Shown here: positions 1-5,343 of the stretch, in pieces
Layout of the letters: each line of letters begins with the position of its first letter
Position numbering within the stretch: the stretch's first letter is position 1
DNA from: Alphaproteobacteria bacterium
GTDB lineage: Bacteria > Pseudomonadota > Alphaproteobacteria > Sphingomonadales > Emcibacteraceae
Direction: 5' to 3'
Length of the DNA stretch: 7,584 bases
Assembly (NCBI GenBank): GCA_030432815.1
Contig: JAUILB010000130.1
Coordinates: 1-7,584 of the forward strand
Made by a program: the position numbers and the translations under genes
Notes under the pieces: model-generated
Databases searched by the model: none
Told to the model about the DNA's origin: nothing
Seen by the model: only the letters and a program-made list of their open reading frames with translations

Positions 1-800
1 GTGGTGTTGGTAACGGTATTTCCTTGATCATTTTTGCAGGCATCGTTGCGCAATTACCAATTGCAATCGCAAGCACTCTGGATATGAGTTCCAAAGGTAC
101 ATTGGGCGGCCCGCTGTTTATCATAGCTCTTATTGCTATGGTTGTGGCTGTAATTGCTTTAATTGTATTCATGGAACGTGCTCAGCGCCGCATCCTTATT
201 CAGTACCCAAAAAGACAGCAAGCAAACGGTATGGCTCAAGGTGAGCAGTCACATATGCCACTCAAATTAAATACTGCAGGGGTTATTCCACCTATCTTTG
301 CTTCATCACTTCTTATGTTGCCTGCGACTTTTGCACAATTTTCCTCGGAAAGCAGTGCAGATTGGGTGACAACTGTAACAGCGTTAATGGGACCTGGTCA
401 GCCGTTATATATGCTTTTCTATGTTGTTGGTATTGTGTTTTTCTGCTTCTTTTATACGGCGCTTGTATTTAATCCGGAAGAAACCGCAGATAATCTCAAA
501 AAATATGGTGGTTTTGTTCCTGGCATCCGTCCAGGTAAAAATACGGCAAGGTATCTTGACTATGTTCTGACCCGCCTGACGACTGTCGGGGCTATCTATC
601 TTTGTTTTGTATGTTTGCTGCCGGAAGTACTTAGATCGCAATACGCTATTCCGTTTTATTTTGGTGGTACTTCATTGTTGATCGTTGTGAACGTAACCAT
701 GGACACTGTAGGACAAATACATAGTCATTTGATGGCCCACCAATATGAAGGTCTGATGAAAAAATCTAAACTTCGTGGTGGGAAAAGGCGTCGCAGATGA
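1..800 (+). CDS. secY: Protein translocase subunit SecY, C-terminal part (5' end outside window)
   Basis: SecY is the inner-membrane channel of the Sec translocon, pairing with SecE and SecG and driven by SecA or the ribosome. The gene enters the window already open: the reading frame runs from base 3 and begins GVGNGISLIIFAGIV, the conserved TM5 region. About 265 residues remain, which should be TM5-TM10 of the ten-helix protein. Visible hydrophobic segments (window numbering) lie near residues 5-25, 35-60, 95-120, 135-160, 190-210 and 220-240. Conserved cytoplasmic elements are the loop with ERAQRRILIQYPKRQ and the loop with KYGGFVPGIRPG, where the conserved Arg contacts SecA or the ribosome in studied homologues. 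The C-terminus is strongly basic (KLRGGKRRRR). The TTG at base 24 is an internal Leu codon, not the start. The stop overlaps the adk ATG (ATGA), so the two are probably translationally coupled. Confidence 0.97.
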   Translation, partial: GVGNGISLIIFAGIVAQLPIAIASTLDMSSKGTLGGPLFIIALIAMVVAVIALIVFMERAQRRILIQYPKRQQANGMAQGEQSHMPLKLNTAGVIPPIFASSLLMLPATFAQFSSESSADWVTTVTALMGPGQPLYMLFYVVGIVFFCFFYTALVFNPEETADNLKKYGGFVPGIRPGKNTARYLDYVLTRLTTVGAIYLCFVCLLPEVLRSQYAIPFYFGGTSLLIVVNVTMDTVGQIHSHLMAHQYEGLMKKSKLRGGKRRRR

Positions 801-1450
801 TTATTATTCTACTCGGCCCTCCAGGTGCAGGCAAGGGAACACAAGCACAAAGAATTGAAAGCGCAAAAGGTCTGGTTCAGCTCTCTACCGGAGACATGCT
901 TAGAGCCGCCGTTGCAGCTAAAACCGAAGTCGGTAAAAAAGCCAAGGATTTTATGGACGCAGGTAAACTTGTGACCGATGAAATCGTTGTAGGAATTATC
1001 GCAGACCGAATTGAGGAAGAAGATTGCAAGAATGGTTTCTTGCTTGACGGCTTCCCCCGGACTGTTCAACAGGCAGAAGCCCTGGATAATATGCTTGATC
1101 AGAAAAACCTGAGGCTCGATGCAGTCATCGAAATGCAGGTTGATGATGAAGCACTGGTGGACCGGATTACAGGACGCTATACATGTGCAGACTGTAATCA
1201 GGGATATCATGATCAAAACCTTAAGCCTAAAGTTGGTGGCGTATGCGATAACTGTGGCTCTACGAATTTCAAACGCCGGGCGGATGATAATCGGGAAACC
1301 GTGTCAGCACGTCTGGAAGCCTACCATGCTCAGACAGCCCCCTTGCTTCCATATTATGAAGCAAGAGGTGTACTGAAAAAGGTAGATGGGATGGCTGGCA
1401 TCGATGATGTTACCGCCCAAATAAGTGATGTATTAAGTGGCTTGAATTAA
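797..1450 (+). CDS. adk: Adenylate kinase, zinc-LID type
   Basis: Adenylate kinase interconverts ATP + AMP and 2 ADP in the cytoplasm, balancing the adenylate pool. The product is 217 residues, the usual length for the long-LID bacterial form. The P-loop GPPGAGKGT is at residues 7-15, the AMP-binding STGDMLR at 30-36 and the DGFPRT signature at 84-89. The LID domain (about 126-163) carries four cysteines as CxxC pairs, C130/C133 and C150/C153, the structural zinc site known from many bacterial adenylate kinases; E. coli Adk lacks this set. The catalytic arginine-rich segment KRRADDN follows at 159-165. The ATG overlaps the secY stop. Position between secY and rpsM is usual in alphaproteobacteria. 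AAAAGG at 783-788 is a possible Shine-Dalgarno, though re-initiation after SecY is also plausible. Confidence 0.98.
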   Translation: MIIILLGPPGAGKGTQAQRIESAKGLVQLSTGDMLRAAVAAKTEVGKKAKDFMDAGKLVTDEIVVGIIADRIEEEDCKNGFLLDGFPRTVQQAEALDNMLDQKNLRLDAVIEMQVDDEALVDRITGRYTCADCNQGYHDQNLKPKVGGVCDNCGSTNFKRRADDNRETVSARLEAYHAQTAPLLPYYEARGVLKKVDGMAGIDDVTAQISDVLSGLN

Positions 1451-1473
1451 GCCTTGTATCTATGGGGAAAAGT

Positions 1474-1527
1474 TTTTTTTAAAAACTAATCCACAAAGGT
1501 TGACTAAGTCTTCTTAATACCTATAAT
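1474..1527 (+). promoter_or_regulatory. Sigma-70-type promoter for rpsM operon, with UP-like A/T tract
   Basis: A near-consensus vegetative promoter lies in the adk-rpsM gap: -35 TTGACT at 1500-1505, a 16-base spacer, and -10 TATAAT at 1522-1527. The start point should be near 1534, leaving a leader of about 73 nt before rpsM. A T-run followed by an A-run at about 1473-1485 sits where an UP element (about -60 to -40) would be contacted by the alpha subunit's C-terminal domain. That would be fitting, since this operon encodes the alpha subunit. This is the best promoter match in the window. It implies that rpsM-rpsK-rpoA-rplQ can be transcribed independently of the upstream secY/adk transcript. 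The boxes are read directly; activity is inferred. Confidence 0.75.
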
Positions 1528-1539
1528 CGCGCAACTTCT

Positions 1540-1561
1540 TGTCATGCTATTTAGCGTGATA
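1540..1561 (+). promoter_or_regulatory. rpsM leader hairpin 1
   Basis: TGTCATGCT (1540-1548) pairs with AGCGTGATA (1553-1561) around an ATTT loop, giving nine base pairs including two G-U pairs. It begins about 6 nt after the predicted transcription start, so it would form at the 5' end of the rpsM operon mRNA. It might stabilise the transcript or take part in control by a ribosomal protein. Both roles are inference. Confidence 0.35.
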
Positions 1562-1589
1562 TTTGTTGCATATTTGGTTTGAATTTTTA

Positions 1590-1606
1590 GATCGGGAGAA
1601 ACGATC
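1590..1606 (+). promoter_or_regulatory. rpsM ribosome-binding site inside a small hairpin loop
   Basis: The Shine-Dalgarno GGGAGA (1594-1599) stands 7 bases before the GTG start. It is flanked by a perfect 5-bp inverted repeat, GATCG (1590-1594) and CGATC (1602-1606), leaving GGAGAAA as the loop and ending directly against the start codon. The element supports the GTG at 1607 as the start. The stem may modulate initiation, but it is short and this is inferred. Confidence 0.55.
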
Positions 1607-1975
1607 GTGGCGCGTATTTCTGGCGTTAATATACCCACCGGTAAAAGGGTGGAAGTTGCACTGACCTATATCCATGGGATTGGTCTTACCAGTGCGAAAG
1701 AAATTTGTAAAAAAAATGGAATTACACCGGAACGTCGTGTGAATGACCTTAGTGATGCGGAAGTAATTAAAATTCGCGAAACTATTGATGCCGAATATTT
1801 GGTTGAAGGTGATCGCCGTCGTGATGTGGCAATGAACATTAAACGTTTACTTGACCTTGGTACTTACCGTGGCCTTCGCCACCGTAAGAGATTACCTGTT
1901 CGTGGTCAACGCACTAGCACCAATGCGCGCACCCGTAAGGGTAAAGCGGTTGCGATTGCCGGTAAGAAGAAATAA
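1607..1975 (+). CDS. rpsM: 30S ribosomal protein S13
   Basis: S13 sits in the head of the small subunit, contacting 16S rRNA, S19, and bridges and tRNA near the P site. The product is 122 residues, normal for the family. The N-terminus reads MARISGVNIP from a GTG start, matching the family start exactly. The helix-two-turn-helix body contains YIHGIG (21-26), and the S13 signature GLRHRKRLPVRGQRT is at 89-103. The basic tail ends in KGKAVAIAGKKK. It is the first gene after the promoter at 1500-1527, and rpsK follows 11 bases after its stop. No rpmJ (L36) lies upstream, unlike the gammaproteobacterial arrangement but as expected for alphaproteobacteria. Confidence 0.98.
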   Translation: MARISGVNIPTGKRVEVALTYIHGIGLTSAKEICKKNGITPERRVNDLSDAEVIKIRETIDAEYLVEGDRRRDVAMNIKRLLDLGTYRGLRHRKRLPVRGQRTSTNARTRKGKAVAIAGKKK

Positions 1976-1986
1976 GGATACTGACA

Positions 1987-2373
1987 ATGGCTGGTGAAAA
2001 AAGAGTTAAACGCAAAGAGCGTAAAAACATCACAAACGGTATTGCACATGTGAACAGCACATTTAACAATACTATCATCACTATTGCTGACGTTCAGGGA
2101 AATACGATTTCCTGGTCAACAGCCGGTGCGATGGGTTTTAAAGGCTCACGTAAATCAACACCGTATGCGGCGCAGATCGCTGGTGAAGATGCTGGTAAAA
2201 AAGCAATGGAACATGGCATCAAAACACTTGAAGTTGAAGTGAAGGGACCAGGATCTGGTCGCGAATCAGCACTTCGTGCATTGATGGCACTAGGAATTAC
2301 TATTACGTCGATTCGTGATGTGACGCCAATCCCGCATAACGGGTGCCGCGCTCCGAAACGTCGTAGAGTTTAA
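1987..2373 (+). CDS. rpsK: 30S ribosomal protein S11
   Basis: S11 forms part of the 30S platform, near the mRNA exit channel and the 3' end of 16S rRNA. The product is 128 residues, standard length. It has the basic N-terminal extension (EKRVKRKERKN), the central HVNSTFNNTIITI, the signature VKGPGSGRESALRAL (85-99) and the terminal HNGCRAPKRRRV. The Shine-Dalgarno TAAGGA overlaps the rpsM stop codon, indicating tight coupling in one transcript. One oddity: the terminal motif is normally HNGCRPPK, and here the first proline is alanine (residue 122). Asn118 before Gly119 corresponds to the asparagine known to become isoaspartate in E. coli S11. Confidence 0.98.
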   Translation: MAGEKRVKRKERKNITNGIAHVNSTFNNTIITIADVQGNTISWSTAGAMGFKGSRKSTPYAAQIAGEDAGKKAMEHGIKTLEVEVKGPGSGRESALRALMALGITITSIRDVTPIPHNGCRAPKRRRV

Positions 2374-2377
2374 GTTT

Positions 2378-2409
2378 AATATCTCTCGTGCTCAGGAACG
2401 GGAGATATT
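2378..2409 (+). promoter_or_regulatory. 12-bp hairpin between rpsK and rpoA
   Basis: AATATCTCTCGT (2378-2389) pairs with ACGGGAGATATT (2398-2409) as twelve contiguous base pairs with one G-U, closing on an 8-nt loop (GCTCAGGA). It starts four bases after the rpsK stop and ends about 41 bases before the rpoA start. The following sequence (TTGTTTATATT) has too few consecutive T's for a good intrinsic terminator. It could be a partial attenuator, an RNase III processing site, or a barrier protecting upstream mRNA from 3' exonucleases, setting the ratio of ribosomal protein to alpha-subunit mRNA. The structure is seen directly; the role is inferred. Confidence 0.65.
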
Positions 2410-2438
2410 GTTTATATTAAGCCTGACCTAAAATAGAT

Positions 2439-2443
2439 AAGGA
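2439..2443 (+). promoter_or_regulatory. Shine-Dalgarno that fixes the rpoA start
   Basis: AAGGA lies 7 bases before GTG 2451 but only 1 base before the in-frame TTG 2445. The spacing therefore selects the GTG. Confidence 0.8.
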
Positions 2444-2450
2444 TTTGACC

Positions 2451-3473
2451 GTGATCCAAAATAACTGGCAAGAGCTAATTAAACCTACAACCCTTGAAAT
2501 TGTTCAAAAGGGTGAAGGGCGCAGAAAAGCAACTATTGTTGCGGAACCACTTGAACGTGGTTTTGGAATGACACTTGGTAATGCACTTCGTCGTGTACTT
2601 TTATCGTCGCTTCAGGGTGCAGCTGTAACGTCTGTTCATATTGATAATGTACTTCATGAATTTTCATCCATAGCGGGCGTTCGTGAAGATGTTACTGATA
2701 TTATTCTGAATATTAAAAAACTGGCTGTAAGTCTGGACGGTGAAATTGAAGGCTCTCGGCGCCTAACACTTCATGCAACAGGCCCGGGTGAAGTTACGGC
2801 TTCACAGATTGAAGAAGTTACCGGTGTTGTAATTCATAATCCGGATCTTGTGATTTGTAACCTTGATGATGGTGCGGACCTTCGCATGGATCTGACTGTT
2901 GATACAGGTAAGGGATATGTTGCTGCCGTTAAGAACCGTACTGATGATGCTCCAATCGGTCTGATCCCTGTTGATAGCCTGTTTTCACCTGTTACACGTG
3001 TAAGCTATAAAGTAGATAACACACGTGAAGGTCAGATTCTTGATTATGATAAGCTGACAATGGACATTGAAACCGATGGAACAGTAACACCCGAAGATGC
3101 AATTGCATTCGCAGCACGCATTCTTCAGGATCAGCTTCAAACATTCATCAATTTTGATGAACCGGAAGATACATCGGCGGATAAAGAAAGTGATGAACCA
3201 GAGTTTAACCGCAATCTTCTGCGTCGTGTGGATGAACTTGAACTTTCTGTTCGTTCTGCAAACTGTCTGAAGAATGACAACATTGTTTATATTGGTGATC
3301 TTGTACGCAAGACAGAAGCAGAAATGCTTCGTACACCAAACTTTGGTCGTAAATCACTGAATGAAATTAAAGAAGTTCTTTCCTCAATGGGGCTTCGTCT
3401 TGGTATGGAAAATCCGGGATGGCCACCAGAGAATATTGAAGAGCTTGTAAAAAAACTGGAACAAGAATTTTAA
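2451..3473 (+). CDS. rpoA: DNA-directed RNA polymerase subunit alpha
   Basis: Alpha dimerises to nucleate RNA polymerase assembly, and its C-terminal domain contacts UP-element DNA and activators. I start at GTG 2451, giving 340 residues beginning MIQNNWQELIKP, the alphaproteobacterial form. AAGGA at 2439-2443 is 7 bases upstream. A TTG at 2445 would be only 1 base from that site and adds two residues not expected in the family. The N-terminal domain (about 1-235) holds GFGMTLGNALRRVLLSS at 38-54. An acidic linker (about 236-252) leads to the C-terminal domain (about 255-325) with ELELSVRSANCLKN. Its Arg268 and Asn271 match E. coli Arg265 and Asn268, the DNA-contacting residues. The NFGRKSLNEIK segment (297-307) completes the DNA-binding helix-hairpin-helix fold. 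No rpsD lies before it, as is usual in alphaproteobacteria. Confidence 0.98.
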   Translation: MIQNNWQELIKPTTLEIVQKGEGRRKATIVAEPLERGFGMTLGNALRRVLLSSLQGAAVTSVHIDNVLHEFSSIAGVREDVTDIILNIKKLAVSLDGEIEGSRRLTLHATGPGEVTASQIEEVTGVVIHNPDLVICNLDDGADLRMDLTVDTGKGYVAAVKNRTDDAPIGLIPVDSLFSPVTRVSYKVDNTREGQILDYDKLTMDIETDGTVTPEDAIAFAARILQDQLQTFINFDEPEDTSADKESDEPEFNRNLLRRVDELELSVRSANCLKNDNIVYIGDLVRKTEAEMLRTPNFGRKSLNEIKEVLSSMGLRLGMENPGWPPENIEELVKKLEQEF

Positions 3474-3485
3474 ATTAATGGGACC

Positions 3486-3505
3486 GGGTCCGAAGGCGGA
3501 TACCC
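3486..3505 (+). promoter_or_regulatory. Hairpin just upstream of the rplQ ribosome-binding site
   Basis: GGG-TCCG (3486-3492) pairs with CGGA-CCC (3497-3500 and 3503-3505), with an AAGG loop and a two-base TA bulge, giving seven GC-rich pairs in otherwise AT-rich DNA. It ends five bases before the AAGGAG Shine-Dalgarno (3510-3515) of rplQ. It may tune rplQ translation or mRNA stability. It is not followed by T's and is not a terminator. Role inferred. Confidence 0.4.
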
Positions 3506-3523
3506 CCTCAAGGAGTAAAGACT

Positions 3524-3982
3524 ATGCGCCACCGCAAAGCTGGCCGTAAGCTGAATAAAACAAGCAGCCATCGCAAAGCGATGTTTGCGAATATGGCTCA
3601 TGCACTTATCAAACATGAGCAAATTGTAACAACACTTCCAAAAGCAAAAGAACTACGCCCGATTGTAGAGCGTCTTATCACGCTTGCAAAACGTGGCACA
3701 CTTCATGCGCGCCGCCAGGCAGCAGCGAAGCTACCGCAAATTTCAAGCCAGCTCATCCGTGACGAAGTCGAAATTAATGCTGTGGATAAGCTTTTTGATA
3801 CATTAGCAGAACGTTATAAAGATCGCCAAGGTGGTTATACACGTGTGCTAAAAGCGGGTTTTCGTCACGGTGATGCAGCACCAGTTGCTGTGATCGAACT
3901 TGTTGATCGCGATGAAGATGCCAAAGGTCAATATAGTGGCCCGGAACTTGATGAAGATTTCGAGGAAGAAGCTGTCGCATAA
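3524..3982 (+). CDS. rplQ: 50S ribosomal protein L17
   Basis: L17 binds 23S rRNA near the peptide exit tunnel of the large subunit. The product is 152 residues, longer than E. coli L17 (127). The conserved core MRHRKAGRKLNKTSSHRKAM (1-20), the TLPKAKELRP segment (38-46) and the GGYTRVLK..FRHGDAAPVAVIEL stretch (103-126) are all present. From about residue 128 there is a charged, acidic extension ending ELDEDFEEEAVA, probably unstructured. Extended acidic tails are common on alphaproteobacterial L17. AAGGAG at 3510-3515 is a strong Shine-Dalgarno 8 bases before the ATG. It is the last gene of the operon, and an intrinsic terminator follows 25 bases after the stop. Confidence 0.98.
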   Translation: MRHRKAGRKLNKTSSHRKAMFANMAHALIKHEQIVTTLPKAKELRPIVERLITLAKRGTLHARRQAAAKLPQISSQLIRDEVEINAVDKLFDTLAERYKDRQGGYTRVLKAGFRHGDAAPVAVIELVDRDEDAKGQYSGPELDEDFEEEAVA

Positions 3983-4007
3983 ATTCAGACAGAATAAAAT
4001 TTTTAAG

Positions 4008-4034
4008 AAGCAGTCTAAAAGGACTGCTTTTTTT
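4008..4034 (+). terminator. Intrinsic terminator after rplQ
   Basis: AAGCAGTC (4008-4015) pairs perfectly with GACTGCTT (4022-4029) around a six-base loop, followed by an uninterrupted T-run to 4034. This is a textbook rho-independent terminator closing the rpsM-rpsK-rpoA-rplQ transcript. Confidence 0.92.
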
Positions 4035-4073
4035 ATGCGCTATTAATTTTTCGTGAAGGACTACCGCTTAATC

Positions 4074-4102
4074 TTGCGACTGAATGGATTAGATTCTATA
4101 GT
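4074..4102 (+). promoter_or_regulatory. Sigma-70-type promoter for the aldolase gene
   Basis: -35 TTGCGA (4074-4079), a 17-base spacer and -10 TATAGT (4097-4102) lie between the rplQ terminator and the aldolase gene. The predicted start point is about 4108-4110, giving a leader of about 32 nt. Matches are 4/6 and 5/6 with optimal spacing. Placing it after a terminator supports an independent transcription unit. Confidence 0.6.
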
Positions 4103-4123
4103 TGTACAAATATGAAATTTCAT
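4102..4123 (+). promoter_or_regulatory. Two adjacent palindromes at the aldolase transcription start (candidate operator)
   Basis: TTGTACAA (4102-4109) and ATGAAATTTCAT (4112-4123) are both perfect palindromes. They cover the end of the -10 box, the predicted start point and the bases up to the Shine-Dalgarno. A repressor bound here would block initiation. I recognise neither as a known operator, and short AT-rich palindromes can occur by chance. Confidence 0.3.
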
Positions 4124-4125
4124 CA

Positions 4126-4131
4126 AAAGGA
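4126..4131 (+). promoter_or_regulatory. Shine-Dalgarno that fixes the aldolase start
   Basis: AAAGGA lies 9 bases before ATG 4141. The longer in-frame TTG start at 4102 lies within the -10 box, upstream of the predicted transcription start, so it cannot be used if that promoter is right. Confidence 0.75.
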
Positions 4132-4140
4132 AAGATTAAA

Positions 4141-5208
4141 ATGGCACTTAAACCGGGCGTGGTAAGCGGCGAAGAATATATTGAACTCGTTAATGCGTGT
4201 AAGGAAGGTGGCTATGCGCTGGCAGCTGTAAACTGTGTTGGAACTGACAGTGTAAACGCGGTAATGGAGGCCGCAGCCAAAAATAAATCGGACGTTATTA
4301 TTCAGTTTTCCAATGGCGGTACACAATTTTATGCCGGGCAGGGAATGGAAGATGCATTTAAAGCAAAAGTCCTGGGCGGTGTTTCCGCGGCGCAACATGT
4401 TCATTTGCTGGCAGAACATTATGGGATTTGTGCTGTACTTCACACGGATCACGCTAACATGAAGCTTGTACCGTGGGTGGAAGCACTCATTGAACATTCT
4501 GAGGCACATTATAAAGCAACGGGAAAACCGCTTTATTCATCACATATGCTTGACCTTTCTGAAGAAGATATTGATGTGAACCTGAATGAATGTGCACGCG
4601 TTCTTGAACGGATGGCAAAACTGGATATGAGCCTTGAAATTGAACTTGGTATCACAGGCGGTGAGGAAGACGGCGTCGGCCATGATATTGAAGAAGGTGC
4701 AGACAGTTCCCATCTATATACCCAACCTGAAGATGTGCTTAAAGCATATGATCTTCTGACACCTATAGGACATTTTTCCGTTGCGGCATCTTTTGGAAAC
4801 GTGCATGGGGTTTATAAACCGGGTAATGTACAGCTTCGACCGGAAATTCTCAAAAACAGTCAGGATTTGGTAAAAGCTACACATGGAACAGGTGATAAAC
4901 CACTTAATCTTGTTTTCCATGGGGGATCGGGTTCAGAAAAAGACAAAATTGCCGCCGCTATTTCATATGGTGTGTTCAAGATGAACATTGATACTGATAC
5001 ACAGTTTGCTTTCGCCAAGGGTGTTGGCGATTATGTGGATGCACATCCTGTTGCCTTCAAACATCAGATTGACCCTGATGACGGAACGCCACAAAAGAAA
5101 TTCTATGATCCGCGTAAATGGCTAAGGCAGGGTGAACTGTCATTTGTGGAGCGCCTTGATGAAGCGTTTGAAGATTTAGGATCTGCGGGACGCTCTCTTG
5201 CAAAATAA
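4141..5208 (+). CDS. fba: Fructose-bisphosphate aldolase, class II (type A, FbaA-like)
   Basis: The enzyme reversibly splits fructose 1,6-bisphosphate into glyceraldehyde 3-phosphate and dihydroxyacetone phosphate, using a divalent metal (zinc), in glycolysis and gluconeogenesis. From ATG 4141 it is 355 residues (MALKPGVVSG), close to E. coli FbaA at about 359 and matching it along its length. Visible signatures are PAVNCVGTDS-like AAVNCVGTDS (28-37), QFSNGG (55-60), HTDH (101-104, catalytic Asp103 and zinc ligand His104), LEIELGITGGEEDGV (165-179), FGNVHGVYKPGNV (218-230, zinc ligand His222), FHGGSGS (259-265, zinc ligand His260) and KMNIDTDTQ (280-288). The C-terminal YDPRKWLRQG is also type A. 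It is flanked by its own promoter and terminator, so it is probably monocistronic. Many alphaproteobacteria I know of carry type B or class I enzymes instead, so a transferred origin is possible, though its codon use looks like its neighbours. Confidence 0.96.
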   Translation: MALKPGVVSGEEYIELVNACKEGGYALAAVNCVGTDSVNAVMEAAAKNKSDVIIQFSNGGTQFYAGQGMEDAFKAKVLGGVSAAQHVHLLAEHYGICAVLHTDHANMKLVPWVEALIEHSEAHYKATGKPLYSSHMLDLSEEDIDVNLNECARVLERMAKLDMSLEIELGITGGEEDGVGHDIEEGADSSHLYTQPEDVLKAYDLLTPIGHFSVAASFGNVHGVYKPGNVQLRPEILKNSQDLVKATHGTGDKPLNLVFHGGSGSEKDKIAAAISYGVFKMNIDTDTQFAFAKGVGDYVDAHPVAFKHQIDPDDGTPQKKFYDPRKWLRQGELSFVERLDEAFEDLGSAGRSLAK

Positions 5209-5225
5209 ATAAAACGAACTAGATT

Positions 5226-5257
5226 AAAAAGGCAGCATTTAAAAGCTGCCTTTTTTT
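5226..5257 (+). terminator. Intrinsic terminator after the aldolase gene
   Basis: AAAAAGGCAGC (5226-5236) pairs with GCTGCCTTTTT (5245-5255) around an eight-base loop, with the T-run continuing to 5257. The A-run on the 5' arm means the reverse strand also reads as a hairpin plus T's, but no minus-strand gene needs it. It separates the aldolase from the protease-rarA unit. Confidence 0.92.
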
Positions 5258-5334
5258 GTTTTTATTCTGCATTACAGGATACATATTTTTGCCACGTAAC
5301 ATATTTATAGTGAATTTAAATTAAAAATTTTATT

Positions 5335-5338
5335 GGAG
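5335..5338 (+). promoter_or_regulatory. Shine-Dalgarno that fixes the protease start
   Basis: GGAG lies 5 bases before ATG 5344. The alternative in-frame GTG at 5338 overlaps this site, so it is not a workable start. Confidence 0.7.
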
Positions 5339-5343
5339 TGGTT

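Noticed and set aside
24..26. TTG as a start for a short SecY
   Set aside because: The frame is open upstream to base 3 and reads the conserved GVGNGIS; the gene is simply cut by the window edge.
809..1216. 135-residue minus-strand frame inside adk
   Set aside because: Antisense to a fully conserved adenylate kinase; no motif or ribosome-binding site.
1471..1487. AGTTTTT/AAAAACT inverted repeat after adk as a terminator
   Set aside because: The stem is almost all A-T and has no following T-run. Its position fits an UP-like element for the promoter at 1500-1527 better.
2408..2434. Possible internal rpoA promoter (TTGTTT and TAAAAT)
   Set aside because: The spacer is only 15 bases, the -35 match is poor, and the start point would fall on the Shine-Dalgarno.
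1451..2450. Absence of rpmJ and rpsD as a deletion
   Set aside because: Both are normally elsewhere in alphaproteobacterial genomes, so this is class-typical gene order and not a loss.
5258..5340. Promoter for the protease gene (TATAGT at 5306-5311, TTGCCA at 5289-5294)
   Set aside because: The two boxes are only 11 bases apart, and other pairings give poor matches or 19-22 base spacers. A promoter must exist after the terminator, but I cannot place it.
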